DNA of 64,000 bases from UBA5018 sp044375975 (GCA_044375975.1 JBILLQ010000001.1:1-64000), one strand, 5' to 3'; counted from the stretch's first letter, positions 17,435 through 26,340 are shown. Notes: generated from the sequence alone by a model not told the origin. Numbers and translations: made by a program.

Positions 17435-18825
17435 CCGGGTCAGGAAAAGGACGGCAGCGCTTGAGCAATAGCCAGGAAACCAGCGGTTTCCAGCCCAGGG
17501 GTGCCACGGGTCTGCCGGGGGTGCTGGCACTACCGGACTTCCGCCGGCTGTGGATCGGCCAGATCTTTTCGCAACTGGCCGACAAGTTTTACATCGTGTT
17601 GATGGTGTATCTGATCGCCCAGACCTGGGTGGGCAGCGCACCGGAGGCCAATCCAGCCCTGGCCGAGGCGGCCAGCGCCATGCGCCTGGAGCTGCCGGAA
17701 AACCGGGCCCAGATGATCACCCTGCTGGCCACCGGAATTTATGTGGCCAACACGATCCCGGCGATGCTGCTGGGCACGGTGGCGGGGGCCTGGGCCGATC
17801 GCTGGCCCAAACGGCGCGTGATGGTGGCCTCCAACGGCCTGCGGGCCCTGCTGGTGATGCTGGCGCCGCTGTGCCTGCTGGAGGGCCCCAGCTGGCTGGG
17901 CCTCAGTTGGGGCTACTGGGGCCTGGTGGCGATGACCTTCATGGAGTCGGTGCTCACCCAGTTCTTCGCGCCGGCGGAGCAGGCGGCGATGCCGCTGCTT
18001 GTGCCGGGTGAATTGCTGTTACCGGCCAATTCGCTCTACCAGGCCACCAGCATGGCGGCCACGATTTTGGGTTTTGCGCTGGGGGATCCGGTGCTGCGGC
18101 TGCTGCACAAGTTGTCGGCGGCCGTCGGCATCGGCGGCGGCGAATTTTTGCTGTTGCCCTTCTGCTACGGCATGGCGGCGCTGGTGATCAGCAGCCTGCA
18201 GCTGCAGGAGCCACCCCGCCAGCCCCGCAGCTCCAGCCTCTGGGAGGAAATCGGCGAGGGCCTGCAGGTGCTGCGCGAACGCCCCAGCGTGCGCAACGCC
18301 ATGCTGCATCTGGTGCTGCTCTACAGCCTGCTGGCGGCGCTTTATGTGTTGGCGATCAGCCTGGCCGCATCGATCGCATCCCTGGGGCCCACCCGCTTTG
18401 GCACCCTGCTGGCGATGAGCGGTTTGGGGCTGGCGGCCGGCGCCCTGGCGGTGGCGCAACTGGGCCATCGCTTCCACCGCCGCCACCTGGCGAGCGCCGG
18501 TTTGGCCACGATCGCCTGCAGTTTGGTGCTGCTTGGCCAGCTGAGGGGCAACCTCAGCGGCACCCTGCTGCTCTGTGTGGTGTTGGGGGTGGGCGCTTCG
18601 CTGCTGGCGATTCCAGCCCAAACCACCATCCAAGAGGACACCCCGGAGGACCAGCGGGGCAAGGTGTTCGGGCTGCAGAACAACATGATCAACATCGCCT
18701 TGAGCCTGCCCCTGGTGCTGGCCGGCACGCTGGTGAGTAGCTACGGCCTGCTGCCGGTGCTCTGGACCCTGGCCGGCATCGCCCTGCTGGCGGCCCTGGC
18801 GGAGAAGCCCTGGCAGCGCAGTTAG
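17431..18825 (+). CDS. Major facilitator superfamily transporter
   Basis: A 464-residue inner-membrane protein with about 12 helices. The first motif follows LPDFRRLWIGQIFSQLADKF, and the A-like loop is GAWADRWPKRRVMVASN, typical of MFS drug/lysophospholipid exporters of the MFS_3 type; a second conserved loop is TIQEDTPEDQRGKVFGLQNN. The N-terminal 25 residues are polar. It is translationally coupled to recO (ATGA overlap). The substrate cannot be inferred. Confidence 0.82.
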   Translation: MTGSGKGRQRLSNSQETSGFQPRGATGLPGVLALPDFRRLWIGQIFSQLADKFYIVLMVYLIAQTWVGSAPEANPALAEAASAMRLELPENRAQMITLLATGIYVANTIPAMLLGTVAGAWADRWPKRRVMVASNGLRALLVMLAPLCLLEGPSWLGLSWGYWGLVAMTFMESVLTQFFAPAEQAAMPLLVPGELLLPANSLYQATSMAATILGFALGDPVLRLLHKLSAAVGIGGGEFLLLPFCYGMAALVISSLQLQEPPRQPRSSSLWEEIGEGLQVLRERPSVRNAMLHLVLLYSLLAALYVLAISLAASIASLGPTRFGTLLAMSGLGLAAGALAVAQLGHRFHRRHLASAGLATIACSLVLLGQLRGNLSGTLLLCVVLGVGASLLAIPAQTTIQEDTPEDQRGKVFGLQNNMINIALSLPLVLAGTLVSSYGLLPVLWTLAGIALLAALAEKPWQRS

Positions 18826-18866
18826 CCGCTGTTAGCTTTGGCTCACGCAACTGAACACCAGTCCTG

Positions 18867-20411
18867 GTGGTCCATCTGGTGACCCACATCGCCTGGCTAG
18901 GTAAAAAATCCCCCTTTTGCGGCAACGTCACCTACGGGCTCACGATCACCGAGGCGTTGCGCAACCGCGGCCATCGGATCAGTTTTATCCACTTCGATAC
19001 GCCGGCCAGCTTCCCCCTGCGCCGCGACGACTCGGATAACCCTCTTATGCCATGGCAAACCGCCAGCCCGACGCCGGCGGCAGTAAGCAGCAATGCAGCC
19101 GCCAACTCCCTCAGCACTGGCCTCACAAATGGCCTTACCACTGCCCTGAATACTGGCCTCAGCGGTTTCAACGCCAAGGCCGGTAGCAATTTTCAGGGCG
19201 GATCCAGGTTCCGAGCCGCTGTCAATTCGCTGGGCGCTGCCAGTTCCCAGAGCGGTGAAGGCTCCCTAAGCGGTACCAGTTCCCAGGCTGGTACCAGTTC
19301 CCAGGCGAATAGCAATTTCCAGAGCATTAACGGTCGCTTGGACGGTATCGATGCTCCGCAAACCGCCGAGGCGCTGGCCAAGGCCGAGGCGCTGGCCAAT
19401 CCCGAGGTGGCCCTCACCTACCTGATGAAGAGCCAGGTTTATACGGTGCCGGCCCCAGGTGCCCAGCGGGAGCTACGGGAGTCTTTGGAGCGGCTGCGGC
19501 CCGATGTGGTGCACGCCAGCCTTACCCTATCGCCTTTGGATTTCCTGCTGCCGGATCTATGCGAGCAACTGGGCTTGCCGCTGGTGGCCACCTTCCATCC
19601 AGCCTTTGACGCCGGCCTGCGCAACCTCACCGCCGGCACCACCCAGCTGATGTATCAGCTATATGCCCCCTCCCTGGCCCACTACGACCGGGTGATTGTG
19701 TTTTCCGAGCTACAGGCGGAGCTGCTAAATCGGCTGGGGGTGAAGGAAAATCGGCTGGCGGTGATTCCCAATGGTGTAGACCCCCAGCAGTGGGCGCCGG
19801 CCGGCCAAGAGCAGCCCTCGGTAAGCCAGGAACTGGCCGCCCTGCAGCGCCAATTTGGCAATCAGCGGATATTTTTGTATATGGGCCGCATCGCTCCCGA
19901 AAAAAATGTGGAGGCGTTACTAAAAGCCTGGCGGCTGGTGCAGCTGCCGGGTTGCCGACTGGTGGTGGTGGGCGATGGAACGATGCGTCAACAATTGATG
20001 CAGAGCTTTGGAGAAGACGACCGGGTGCTCTGGTGGGGCCACGAGCCAGATCGCCTGCGGCGGCTGGCGCTATTGCAATTAGCTGAAGTATTTATTTTGC
20101 CCTCACTGGTGGAGGGGCTGAGCCTGGCGTTGCTGGAGGCGATGGCCAGCGGCACAGCCTGCATCGCCACCGATGCCGGCGCCGACGGCGAAGTGCTGGA
20201 GGGGGGCGCCGGCATCGTGATCAGCACCCAGGCGGTCACCACCCAACTGCGCACTTTGCTACCGCTGCTACGCGACCAACCGGTACTCAGCGCCGAACTG
20301 GGCCGCCGTGCCCGGGCCCGAGTGCTAGAGCGCTACAGCCTCAGCCACAACATCGACGCCCTGGAAAAGCTCTACGGCCAATTACTGCATCCTGGTGAGC
20401 TGGTGGGGTGA
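18867..20411 (+). CDS. GT4-family glycosyltransferase with a long repeat-rich insert
   Basis: N-terminal half starts THIAWLGKKSPFCGNVTYG, and the core has LVATFHPAFDAGLRNLTAGT, VIPNGVDPQQW, the GT-B nucleotide-binding part FLYMGRIAPEKNVEALLKAW and the E-x7-E site in PSLVEGLSLALLEAMASGT. It resembles cyanobacterial GT4 enzymes that may act in glycolipid synthesis (a digalactosyl-lipid synthase is possible but not shown). Residues about 62-178 are an extra Ser/Gly/Asn/Gln-rich segment with repeated GTSSQA and TGLTNGL words; without it the length would be near 395, the usual size. Start GTG 18867. Confidence 0.8.
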   Translation: MVHLVTHIAWLGKKSPFCGNVTYGLTITEALRNRGHRISFIHFDTPASFPLRRDDSDNPLMPWQTASPTPAAVSSNAAANSLSTGLTNGLTTALNTGLSGFNAKAGSNFQGGSRFRAAVNSLGAASSQSGEGSLSGTSSQAGTSSQANSNFQSINGRLDGIDAPQTAEALAKAEALANPEVALTYLMKSQVYTVPAPGAQRELRESLERLRPDVVHASLTLSPLDFLLPDLCEQLGLPLVATFHPAFDAGLRNLTAGTTQLMYQLYAPSLAHYDRVIVFSELQAELLNRLGVKENRLAVIPNGVDPQQWAPAGQEQPSVSQELAALQRQFGNQRIFLYMGRIAPEKNVEALLKAWRLVQLPGCRLVVVGDGTMRQQLMQSFGEDDRVLWWGHEPDRLRRLALLQLAEVFILPSLVEGLSLALLEAMASGTACIATDAGADGEVLEGGAGIVISTQAVTTQLRTLLPLLRDQPVLSAELGRRARARVLERYSLSHNIDALEKLYGQLLHPGELVG

Positions 20412-20699
20412 GGGGGCTTGGCTATGGGGAAAGGTGGGTTAGTTGGGGGTAGTGCGCTTGCTCGGGGCAGCTGGTTTGGATAAATCCTCGGGATGGGCCA
20501 GTGCTTTGGCTGAAGTGGGCATGCCTGGCTAGCGGCAGTACTTCAGTGCCTAGCCGTGGCAGCCCAGCCCTGATTGGCGAATGGCGGTGCGCGATTGGGG
20601 CTGCAGGAAGAAAAGATGGGCGTCGCAGGTGGGCCAGTGTTAAGAATTACCCCAGAACCCACCCCCCCCCTTTTTTTCTTTCAATACATGAAATAGTTA
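20412..20699. other. Gene-free gap before the Hint patch
   Basis: Guanine-rich non-coding DNA with a poly-C/poly-T run near 20665-20682. Nothing recognisable; it marks the switch from GC-rich core to AT-richer accessory DNA. Confidence 0.5.
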
Positions 20700-20729
20700 A
20701 TGGCAGTTTCGCCAATAGAGCCTCCGTCA

Positions 20730-21710
20730 ATGAGTTTCCTGGATTCACTGAAAGAGTTTGTGGATAGCTGCGTGACAAATCTAGCGGGAGAAGTTGTACC
20801 CAATCCCACACTGGATTACGGTGAAGTTGCCATCAAAGGCGCAGCGGTATTAGATGTCATAAACGCAAGACACAAACTTATGGAAGCACTACAAAATCCA
20901 AATACAAGCCATACTAAATTAGATGAACTGACGAAGGCAGTTGCAACTAAAGGAGAGGCCGCTCAGAAAATAACTGAAATCGATTTTAACCCCGTTAGTA
21001 ATTTTCTTGACTGGCTTTCTAGCTGGCTTTGCCTCGCCTCCGGCACCCTAATCCGCACCCCCTCTGGTCAATCGCCAGTAGAAGAGTTACAAATTGGCGA
21101 TCTAGTGCTCACCCCTGATGGCCCCCAGCCGCTCAAGTTCCTGGGTATCTCCACCCGCCATGTCAACATTCTCAAAGCCAGCGGCAGGATGCCCATCCGC
21201 ATCCAGGCAGGGGCATTTGGCGATAATCTGCCTTCGGCGGATATCTACTGCACCCCCAGCCATGCCTTTGCGCTGGGCGATTGCCTGGTGGAAGCGCAGG
21301 CCTTGATCAATGGCCAGTCCATCTATCAACTTGAAGAGCTGAGCGAATACGATCAGCACCACCAAATTAAACAGGGCAGCCTATTGGCTGAACAAAAAGA
21401 GGCCGATTTCTTTACCTACTACTCCTTGGAATTTGAACAGCATGCGCTGGTGTGGGCCAACGACCTGCTCACCGAGAGCTATCTGCCCACCTACCGCAAT
21501 GAGGAGCTCACTCGGGTTCTCTGGAACAATTACGAAAACTACTTAAGCCTCTATGGAACATCTGAAACCATGGATGAATTGCCCATGCCCCGCATTCCTT
21601 TCGCACGGCAACTGCCGCTGCGCATCCGCGAGCAGTTTGGTTTGGTCAGCACCAGCTATGGTCCCAGCAGCGCTGACGCCAGCCGAGATGAGTTGTGCCT
21701 CACGCTCTGA
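20730..21710 (+). CDS. Hint-domain protein 1 (unknown N-terminal module)
   Basis: Residues 1-100 form a helical AT-rich module of unknown type (MSFLDSLKEFVDSCVTNL...). A Hint_2-type hedgehog/intein domain begins at Cys101 with CLASGTLIRTPSGQSPVEEL and IGDLVLTPDG, and contains the second-block motif T-P-S-H (Thr/His about residues 175/178). Cys1 and TxxH are intact, so an N-S acyl shift at W-L|C is possible, but there is no terminal His-Asn for splicing. The tail (DLLTESYLPTYRNEELTRV...RIPFARQLPLRIREQFGL) is shared with the protein at 22287. An in-frame ATG at 20700 would add 10 residues; neither start has a clear ribosome site. Confidence 0.75.
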   Translation: MSFLDSLKEFVDSCVTNLAGEVVPNPTLDYGEVAIKGAAVLDVINARHKLMEALQNPNTSHTKLDELTKAVATKGEAAQKITEIDFNPVSNFLDWLSSWLCLASGTLIRTPSGQSPVEELQIGDLVLTPDGPQPLKFLGISTRHVNILKASGRMPIRIQAGAFGDNLPSADIYCTPSHAFALGDCLVEAQALINGQSIYQLEELSEYDQHHQIKQGSLLAEQKEADFFTYYSLEFEQHALVWANDLLTESYLPTYRNEELTRVLWNNYENYLSLYGTSETMDELPMPRIPFARQLPLRIREQFGLVSTSYGPSSADASRDELCLTL

Positions 21711-21780
21711 GGGCCCATAACTGCTCGGTGTTCACCACCTTGGTGATCCAATAATCCATGATTGGGAAGCGATAACTTAA

Positions 21781-22163
21781 AGTCGCGTTAGGCCAACCTT
21801 AAATAATATCAACAAGATCGAACTTAACCCACTAACCAAGATAGCTATTCTTCTCAGGTTGTCAATTTTGAGCACATTTATTCGTCTTATTCTTTCCCTC
21901 GTCATACTTATTGCCATATCCTTTTGCCTGCCCGTCGAAGATCCGATCAAGAGCCGAATCATGCAACAGGTTCACGCTCAAATCTTAAAGAAATTGCAAT
22001 CGATGTTAATGATTTTTTTGCGGTGATGATTGCGATTTTAAGTCTGCAAACACCGTATCTGACACGCCAAGAGATGGAGGAAAGGCTGGGTCACAAACTC
22101 AGCACGTTTGAGAAAGTGGATGACAAATTCCTTGCCCCCTGGCTACTCAAGAATCAGCAATAG
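21781..22163 (+). other. Broken or overlapping small ORFs between the Hint genes
   Basis: Two overlapping plus-strand frames look protein-like but neither is complete. The first (stop near 22024) has a hydrophobic segment STFIRLILSLVILIAISFC then PVEDPIKSRIMQQVHAQILK. The second (ending 22163) continues with VNDFFAVMIAILSLQTPYL and TRQEMEERLGHKLSTFEKVD. A single base shift near 21990 would join them into one protein with an N-terminal membrane segment, which suggests either a frameshifted gene or a partner (possibly immunity) gene of the Hint proteins. The family is not recognised. Confidence 0.35.
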
Positions 22164-22286
22164 CCTGTGCGACTAAAATTCAAACCGTTGGCACGAACTT
22201 AATCTGGAAACAACCCTGGTGCTTGCATGGCCAAAGCCAAAATAAAGATTTTTAATTCCCAACTCAATTTAACAGGAGCTAACTGA

Positions 22287-23426
22287 ATGTCTCTCACATC
22301 AGGTTACAGCCGCGAAGCCAATGAAACTGCCGTCAGGCTTGGGGGGCTAAATAGCAACAGCCAAAGCCCCGGTCACAATGACAAATATGATGCCTTCCGG
22401 CATGCCTATACAAGCGCTAGAGCTGAGCAGGCCCTTCCCTCGTTTATTGCCAAATGGCTCGGAGATAGCAATGAAGGGCCCTACGAGCCTGATGGCAAAC
22501 ACAAGGGGATGACGGAGGAGGAGTACAAAGCCGAGCGGAACATGGACCTTTGGAATAACAATGTTGGCAGACAAGAATATGAAAAATGGAAGGAAGCGAA
22601 AGATTCAGGTCAAACATCTGATCCTTTGGATAAGTGGATATACGACCGTGTCAAGGAAGGTGCAACTATCAATGACCCTTCCGATTCTCGGCGATGGAGC
22701 GAAACCGATCCCCCCTGCCTCGCCCCCGGCACTCTGATCCGGACCCCCTCTGGCAATCGCCCGGTGGAAGAGTTGCAAATTGGCGATCTAGTGCTCACCC
22801 CTGATGGCCCCCAGCCTCTCAAATTTCTGGGTATTTCCACCCGCCATGTCAACATTCTCAAGGCTACCGGCAGGATGCCCATCCGCATCCAGGTGGGGGG
22901 GGTATTTGGCCACAATCTGCCCTCGGCGGATATCTACTGCACCCCCAGCCATGCCTTTGTCCTCGGCGATTGCCTGGTGGAAGCGCAGGCCTTGATCAAT
23001 GGCCAGTCCATCTACCAACTGGAAGAGCTCAGCGAATACGATCAGCGCCACCAAAGAGAACAGTGCAGCACATTGGCTGAACAAAAAGAGACCGATTCTT
23101 TCACCTACTACTCCTTGGAATTTGAAAAGCATGTGCTGGTGTGGGCCAACGACCTGCTCACCGAGAGCTATCTGCCCACCTACCGCGATGGGGAGCTCAC
23201 CAGAGTGGCCTGGAACAATTACGACAACTACTTAAGCCTTTATGGATCATCAGAAACCATGGATGAATTGCCCATCTCCCGCATTCCCTTCTCGCGTCAA
23301 ATACCGCTGCGCATCCGCGAGCAGTTTGGTTTGCTCAACAGCAATGGTCCCAGCAGCGCTGGTATCAGCGGCTCAAGCGCCAGTAGCGCTGACGCCAGCA
23401 GAGATGAGTTGTGCCTCACGCTCTGA
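22287..23426 (+). CDS. Hint-domain protein 2 with DUF6973-like N-terminal domain
   Basis: Residues 10-130 carry the pattern DKYDAFRHAYTSARA...NMDLWNNNVGRQEYE, resembling the DUF6973 domain found in polymorphic toxin-type proteins (D-AFRHA and MDL-NN-G motifs). The Hint domain starts at Cys144 (CLAPGTLIRTPSGNRPVEEL), with T-P-S-H at about 219-222. From Cys144 on it is nearly identical to Hint protein 1, including the tail and C-terminal SRDELCLTL, with a short extra Gly/Ser/Ala stretch before the end. A good AGGAG lies 11 bases before ATG 22287. The cargo is probably released by Hint autocleavage (inference). Confidence 0.78.
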   Translation: MSLTSGYSREANETAVRLGGLNSNSQSPGHNDKYDAFRHAYTSARAEQALPSFIAKWLGDSNEGPYEPDGKHKGMTEEEYKAERNMDLWNNNVGRQEYEKWKEAKDSGQTSDPLDKWIYDRVKEGATINDPSDSRRWSETDPPCLAPGTLIRTPSGNRPVEELQIGDLVLTPDGPQPLKFLGISTRHVNILKATGRMPIRIQVGGVFGHNLPSADIYCTPSHAFVLGDCLVEAQALINGQSIYQLEELSEYDQRHQREQCSTLAEQKETDSFTYYSLEFEKHVLVWANDLLTESYLPTYRDGELTRVAWNNYDNYLSLYGSSETMDELPISRIPFSRQIPLRIREQFGLLNSNGPSSAGISGSSASSADASRDELCLTL

Positions 23427-23454
23427 GGGCTCAGATTTCGGCTTTAATGCCAAC

Positions 23455-23513
23455 TGAGACCCATTGCGGCATAGGGGCTCTATTGGTTGTGGCTCAGATT
23501 TTCTAGAGCTTCC
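23455..23513. repeat. Dispersed intergenic repeat, copy 2
   Basis: Begins TGAGACCCATTGCGGCAT and ends TAGAGCTTCC; it aligns with 7619-7677. Confidence 0.6.
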
Positions 23514-23518
23514 CCAAG

Positions 23519-23550
23519 CCAACCTGGCTGAGGCAATCCAGCCAGGTTGG
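23519..23550. repeat. Perfect 11-bp hairpin
   Basis: CCAACCTGGCT (23519-23529) and AGCCAGGTTGG (23540-23550) pair perfectly across a 10-nt loop, right after the dispersed repeat and about 95 bp beyond the Hint 2 stop. There is no T run, so it is not a standard terminator. Confidence 0.8.
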
Positions 23551-23678
23551 GGCAGGCGCCCCAGGTTGACCAGCCACACCGGTTGGCTTATCGGCTGAGC
23601 TTGTCTGCTGTGCTTATGGACTGTGCCCCAGGCCTGAGCCCGCAATTTGAATCCTCCATCCGATAGCTGATCTGGCCA

Positions 23679-24749
23679 GTGGCAGCGGGAGAATGGCCGT
23701 CAGCTCCCAGCAATGCCTTGTCCCCAGCTACCTCCACCACCAACACTGGCCCTATCCCTGGTCCCACCACCACTGGCTCCCCTACTGGCCCCAGCCCTAG
23801 CCAGACGCCGCCCAACTGGGTGGCCAGCGGCCATCCAATTGGCTGGTTGATCGAGCGGCTGCTGGCCCTGGAGCCGTTGCGGCAGCTGTTGTTTTGGCAG
23901 GCCCGGCGGCTGATCATTCGCACCGCCGAGCGCCGCGGCATCGATTGGCGGGCCAGGCGGGAACATTTGCGCACCCAGGCCGCACCGCTGCTGCAGAGCA
24001 GTGGTGATCCAGTCACCTCCACGCCTGGCTACTACCGGGCCCGCTTCCACGCCTACCAGCTGGGCAACCTCTGCTGGGAGGCGGCCTGCGAAGCGGAACA
24101 GGCCACCGATGCCATGGCCCTGCGGATTTGGCCGGCGGAACTGCTCAGCCCAAGCCAGGCCCAGCAGCGGCTGCGGGCCGCGATCATGGCCGCCATCGCC
24201 CCGAGCCTCAATCTGCCGGTGCGGCGGGCTCTCGATCTGGGCTGCTCGGTGGGGGTGAGCACCAGATCGCTCAAGGATTGGCTGGATGAGAGGGAAGCTG
24301 CCGATGTGCGGGTGGAAGGTCTGGATCTTTCCCCCGAAATGTTGGCCGTAGCCCGGGCTAGGGAAGCGGAGGCGGCGCCAGCTCGGCCGATCGCCGCCTG
24401 GCACCACGCCGCCGCCGAAGCCAGCGGCCTGGCCAGCGCCAGCTATGAGCTGATCACGCTGCAATTTGTCTGCCATGAATTGCCCAGCAGCGCCACCGCC
24501 GCCGTGCTCGCCGAAGCCCATCGGTTGCTGCGGCCCGGCGGCGTGCTGGCCATGGTGGATCAAGACCCGGAATCCGAGCTGATCCGCCGCCTGCCGGCCC
24601 CGATCGCCACCCTGCTCAAGAGCACCGAGCCCTACCTGGAGCAATACTTCAGCCTGGATATGACGGCGGCCCTGGAGGCAACCGGTTTCCACTCGTTGCG
24701 GCGAGTGGCCTGCGATCCACGCCACCGGGTGCTGGTAGCCGTGGCCTGA
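23679..24749 (+). CDS. Class I SAM-dependent methyltransferase
   Basis: A Rossmann methyltransferase domain occupies about residues 180-356: motif I ALDLGCSVGVSTRSL, motif II acidic end VEGLDLSPEML, and post-motif EAHRLLRPGGVLAMVDQD. The N-terminal 160 residues are helical (LIERLLALEPLRQLLFWQAR...YYRARFHAYQLGNLCWEAA) and resemble uncharacterised cyanobacterial methyltransferases. The first 45 residues are Pro/Thr/Ser-rich and may not be translated. The start is doubtful: GTG 23679 is the only early candidate and no early ATG exists in frame. Substrate unknown. Confidence 0.72.
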   Translation: MAAGEWPSAPSNALSPATSTTNTGPIPGPTTTGSPTGPSPSQTPPNWVASGHPIGWLIERLLALEPLRQLLFWQARRLIIRTAERRGIDWRARREHLRTQAAPLLQSSGDPVTSTPGYYRARFHAYQLGNLCWEAACEAEQATDAMALRIWPAELLSPSQAQQRLRAAIMAAIAPSLNLPVRRALDLGCSVGVSTRSLKDWLDEREAADVRVEGLDLSPEMLAVARAREAEAAPARPIAAWHHAAAEASGLASASYELITLQFVCHELPSSATAAVLAEAHRLLRPGGVLAMVDQDPESELIRRLPAPIATLLKSTEPYLEQYFSLDMTAALEATGFHSLRRVACDPRHRVLVAVA

Positions 24750-24793
24750 AAGTGGCCGTGGCTTGAGTGTTGCTTGTGGCCTGAGGGTTGCCT

Positions 24794-25318
24794 TTAGCTA
24801 AACATTGCCCGCCAGGCTTGCTCCTGCAACCTGGCCTCCGGCGTGCCCTCCAGGGGGAAACCAGCCATGAAGTCCTTATCGCTGGAGGGGTCGTAGGGGC
24901 CCTGTTTGAGCTCAAACATCACCGTGTTTGGCTCCAGTGCCACCAGGGTGTGATAGCTGCCAGTGGCCAACTCCACCCCCCGCAGAGGCCCGCCAGCGGC
25001 AATCACTCGCCGCTCGATCACCGCGCCGCTGGCATCTAGCAGCAGCAGGCCCAGGGACCCCTGCAGCACCAGCACAAATTCAAAGCCTGCCGCCGGATCC
25101 TGGCGTAAATGGCGGTGGGGTCTTACGTAAGTGCCCGGCTGCAGGGCATTGAGAAAGCGCTGCACCAGATCGCCAAGGCAGTGCAGATTGTGGTTGCTGC
25201 GCAAGCGCGGACTGGCCGCCGCCGCCGCACATACCTTCGCCAGCAAATCGGTGTCGATAGGGATAAGTGCCGAAGGGATAAGAGCGAAATCCTCGGCTCC
25301 GGTAACTAAGCTGCTCAT
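24794..25318 (-). CDS. WbuC-family cupin metalloprotein
   Basis: A 174-residue single-domain cupin. The WbuC-type signature is NHNLHCLGDLVQRFLNALQP followed by YVRPHRH, with FEFVLVLQGSLGLLLLD and a third metal-ligand region GSYHTLVALEP. Members are tied to polysaccharide (O-antigen) gene sets in other bacteria, but no such neighbours are present here. It overlaps the end of pyrF by 4 bp (ATGA), so it is probably co-transcribed. The catalytic role is unknown. Confidence 0.75.
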   Translation of the reverse strand: MSSLVTGAEDFALIPSALIPIDTDLLAKVCAAAAASPRLRSNHNLHCLGDLVQRFLNALQPGTYVRPHRHLRQDPAAGFEFVLVLQGSLGLLLLDASGAVIERRVIAAGGPLRGVELATGSYHTLVALEPNTVMFELKQGPYDPSSDKDFMAGFPLEGTPEARLQEQAWRAMFS

Positions 25319-26088
25319 GCTGTTGCCAATTCAGCACAGATCTCTAAAAAAGCGGCGGCTGGGTCGCTGGCGGCCGTGATCGGACGACCGATCACCAAAT
25401 GGCTGGCCCCAGCGGCGATCGCCGCCGCCGGGGTGAGCACCCGCCGCTGATCGCCAGGGCTGGCCCCCGCCGGCCGAATCCCCGGTGTCACCAGGGCAAA
25501 GGGGGCCGGATGGGCCGCCCGCAATCCAGTCACCTCCAAGGGGGAGCAAACGCAGCCGCCGATGCCGGCGCTGGCAGCCAGGGCGGCCAGCCTGGACACA
25601 TAGCTGCTAACTGGTTCGGCGATCGCCAGTTCGGCGGCAAAGCGCTCCTGCTCCCAGCTGGTGAGCACGGTCACGGCCAGCAGGGTGGGCGGCACCTGGC
25701 CGGCGGCGCTGGCCGCCTCCATTGCGGCGTTCTGGCCGGCCTGGAGGGCATCGCGACCGGCGGCGGCATGCACGGTGATCAGTTCGGCACCCAACCTGCT
25801 GGCGCTGCGGCAGGCGCCGGCCATGGTGGCAGGGATGTCGTGGAACTTCAGGTCTAGAAACACCCGCTTGCCCTGCTGCCGCAACTGGCTCACCACCTCC
25901 GGCCCGGCGGCGGTGAACAACTCCAGCCCCACCTTCACCCAGCGCAGATCGGGAATCGCGGCAGCCAAGGCCAGCGCCTGCTCAGCCCCCATGCCGTCGA
26001 GAGCCACAATCAGCCGCTCGGCGGCAGCGGTAAGCCGCTCCGCAGCAAGGGGCAGCCGCTCGGCGGCAGTGGGCAAAAGCTCTGCCAT
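25315..26088 (-). CDS. pyrF: Orotidine-5'-phosphate decarboxylase
   Basis: Final step of UMP synthesis. TIM-barrel sequence with RLIVALDG, VKVGLELF, the catalytic VFLDLKFHDIP and the phosphate site LVTPGIRP...HLVIGRPIT. Start ATG 26088 gives 257 residues; upstream codons are repeat-derived. Its first 20 residues contain three copies of an AAERL-x2 heptad from a 21-nt tandem repeat (about 26013-26075), an N-terminal extension before the family start. It is followed by the WbuC cupin with an ATGA overlap. Confidence 0.9.
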   Translation of the reverse strand: MAELLPTAAERLPLAAERLTAAAERLIVALDGMGAEQALALAAAIPDLRWVKVGLELFTAAGPEVVSQLRQQGKRVFLDLKFHDIPATMAGACRSASRLGAELITVHAAAGRDALQAGQNAAMEAASAAGQVPPTLLAVTVLTSWEQERFAAELAIAEPVSSYVSRLAALAASAGIGGCVCSPLEVTGLRAAHPAPFALVTPGIRPAGASPGDQRRVLTPAAAIAAGASHLVIGRPITAASDPAAAFLEICAELATA

Positions 26089-26134
26089 GGCTTCATCTCG
26101 GCCTCGATCAATTCTCGCCGAGCGCCGCTGGGGG

Positions 26135-26300
26135 CCCAGCGGTAGCTGCTGAAAGGAGCCCCAAGCTTCAGCGGCTACAGAGCCCCAGCGGCAGCTGCTA
26201 GATGGCTCCAGGAGCAAACCACGGCGGCTCCTGGCGGCAGCTACTAAAATTTCCCCCAGCGGTAGCTGTTGAAAGGCCCCAGGAGCAAACCTCGGCGGCC
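26135..26300. repeat. Imperfect intergenic repeats between pyrF and tyrS
   Basis: CCCAGCGGTAGCTGYTGAAAGG occurs at 26135-26156 and 26255-26276, and CCAGGAGCAAACCWCGGCGG occurs near 26210 and 26280. The whole 250-bp gap is made of these CAGCGGYAGCTG/CTCCAGGAGC words. Confidence 0.8.
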
Positions 26301-26340
26301 CCTGAGCGGCCCTTCACCACACAACTAATTCACCAGACGA

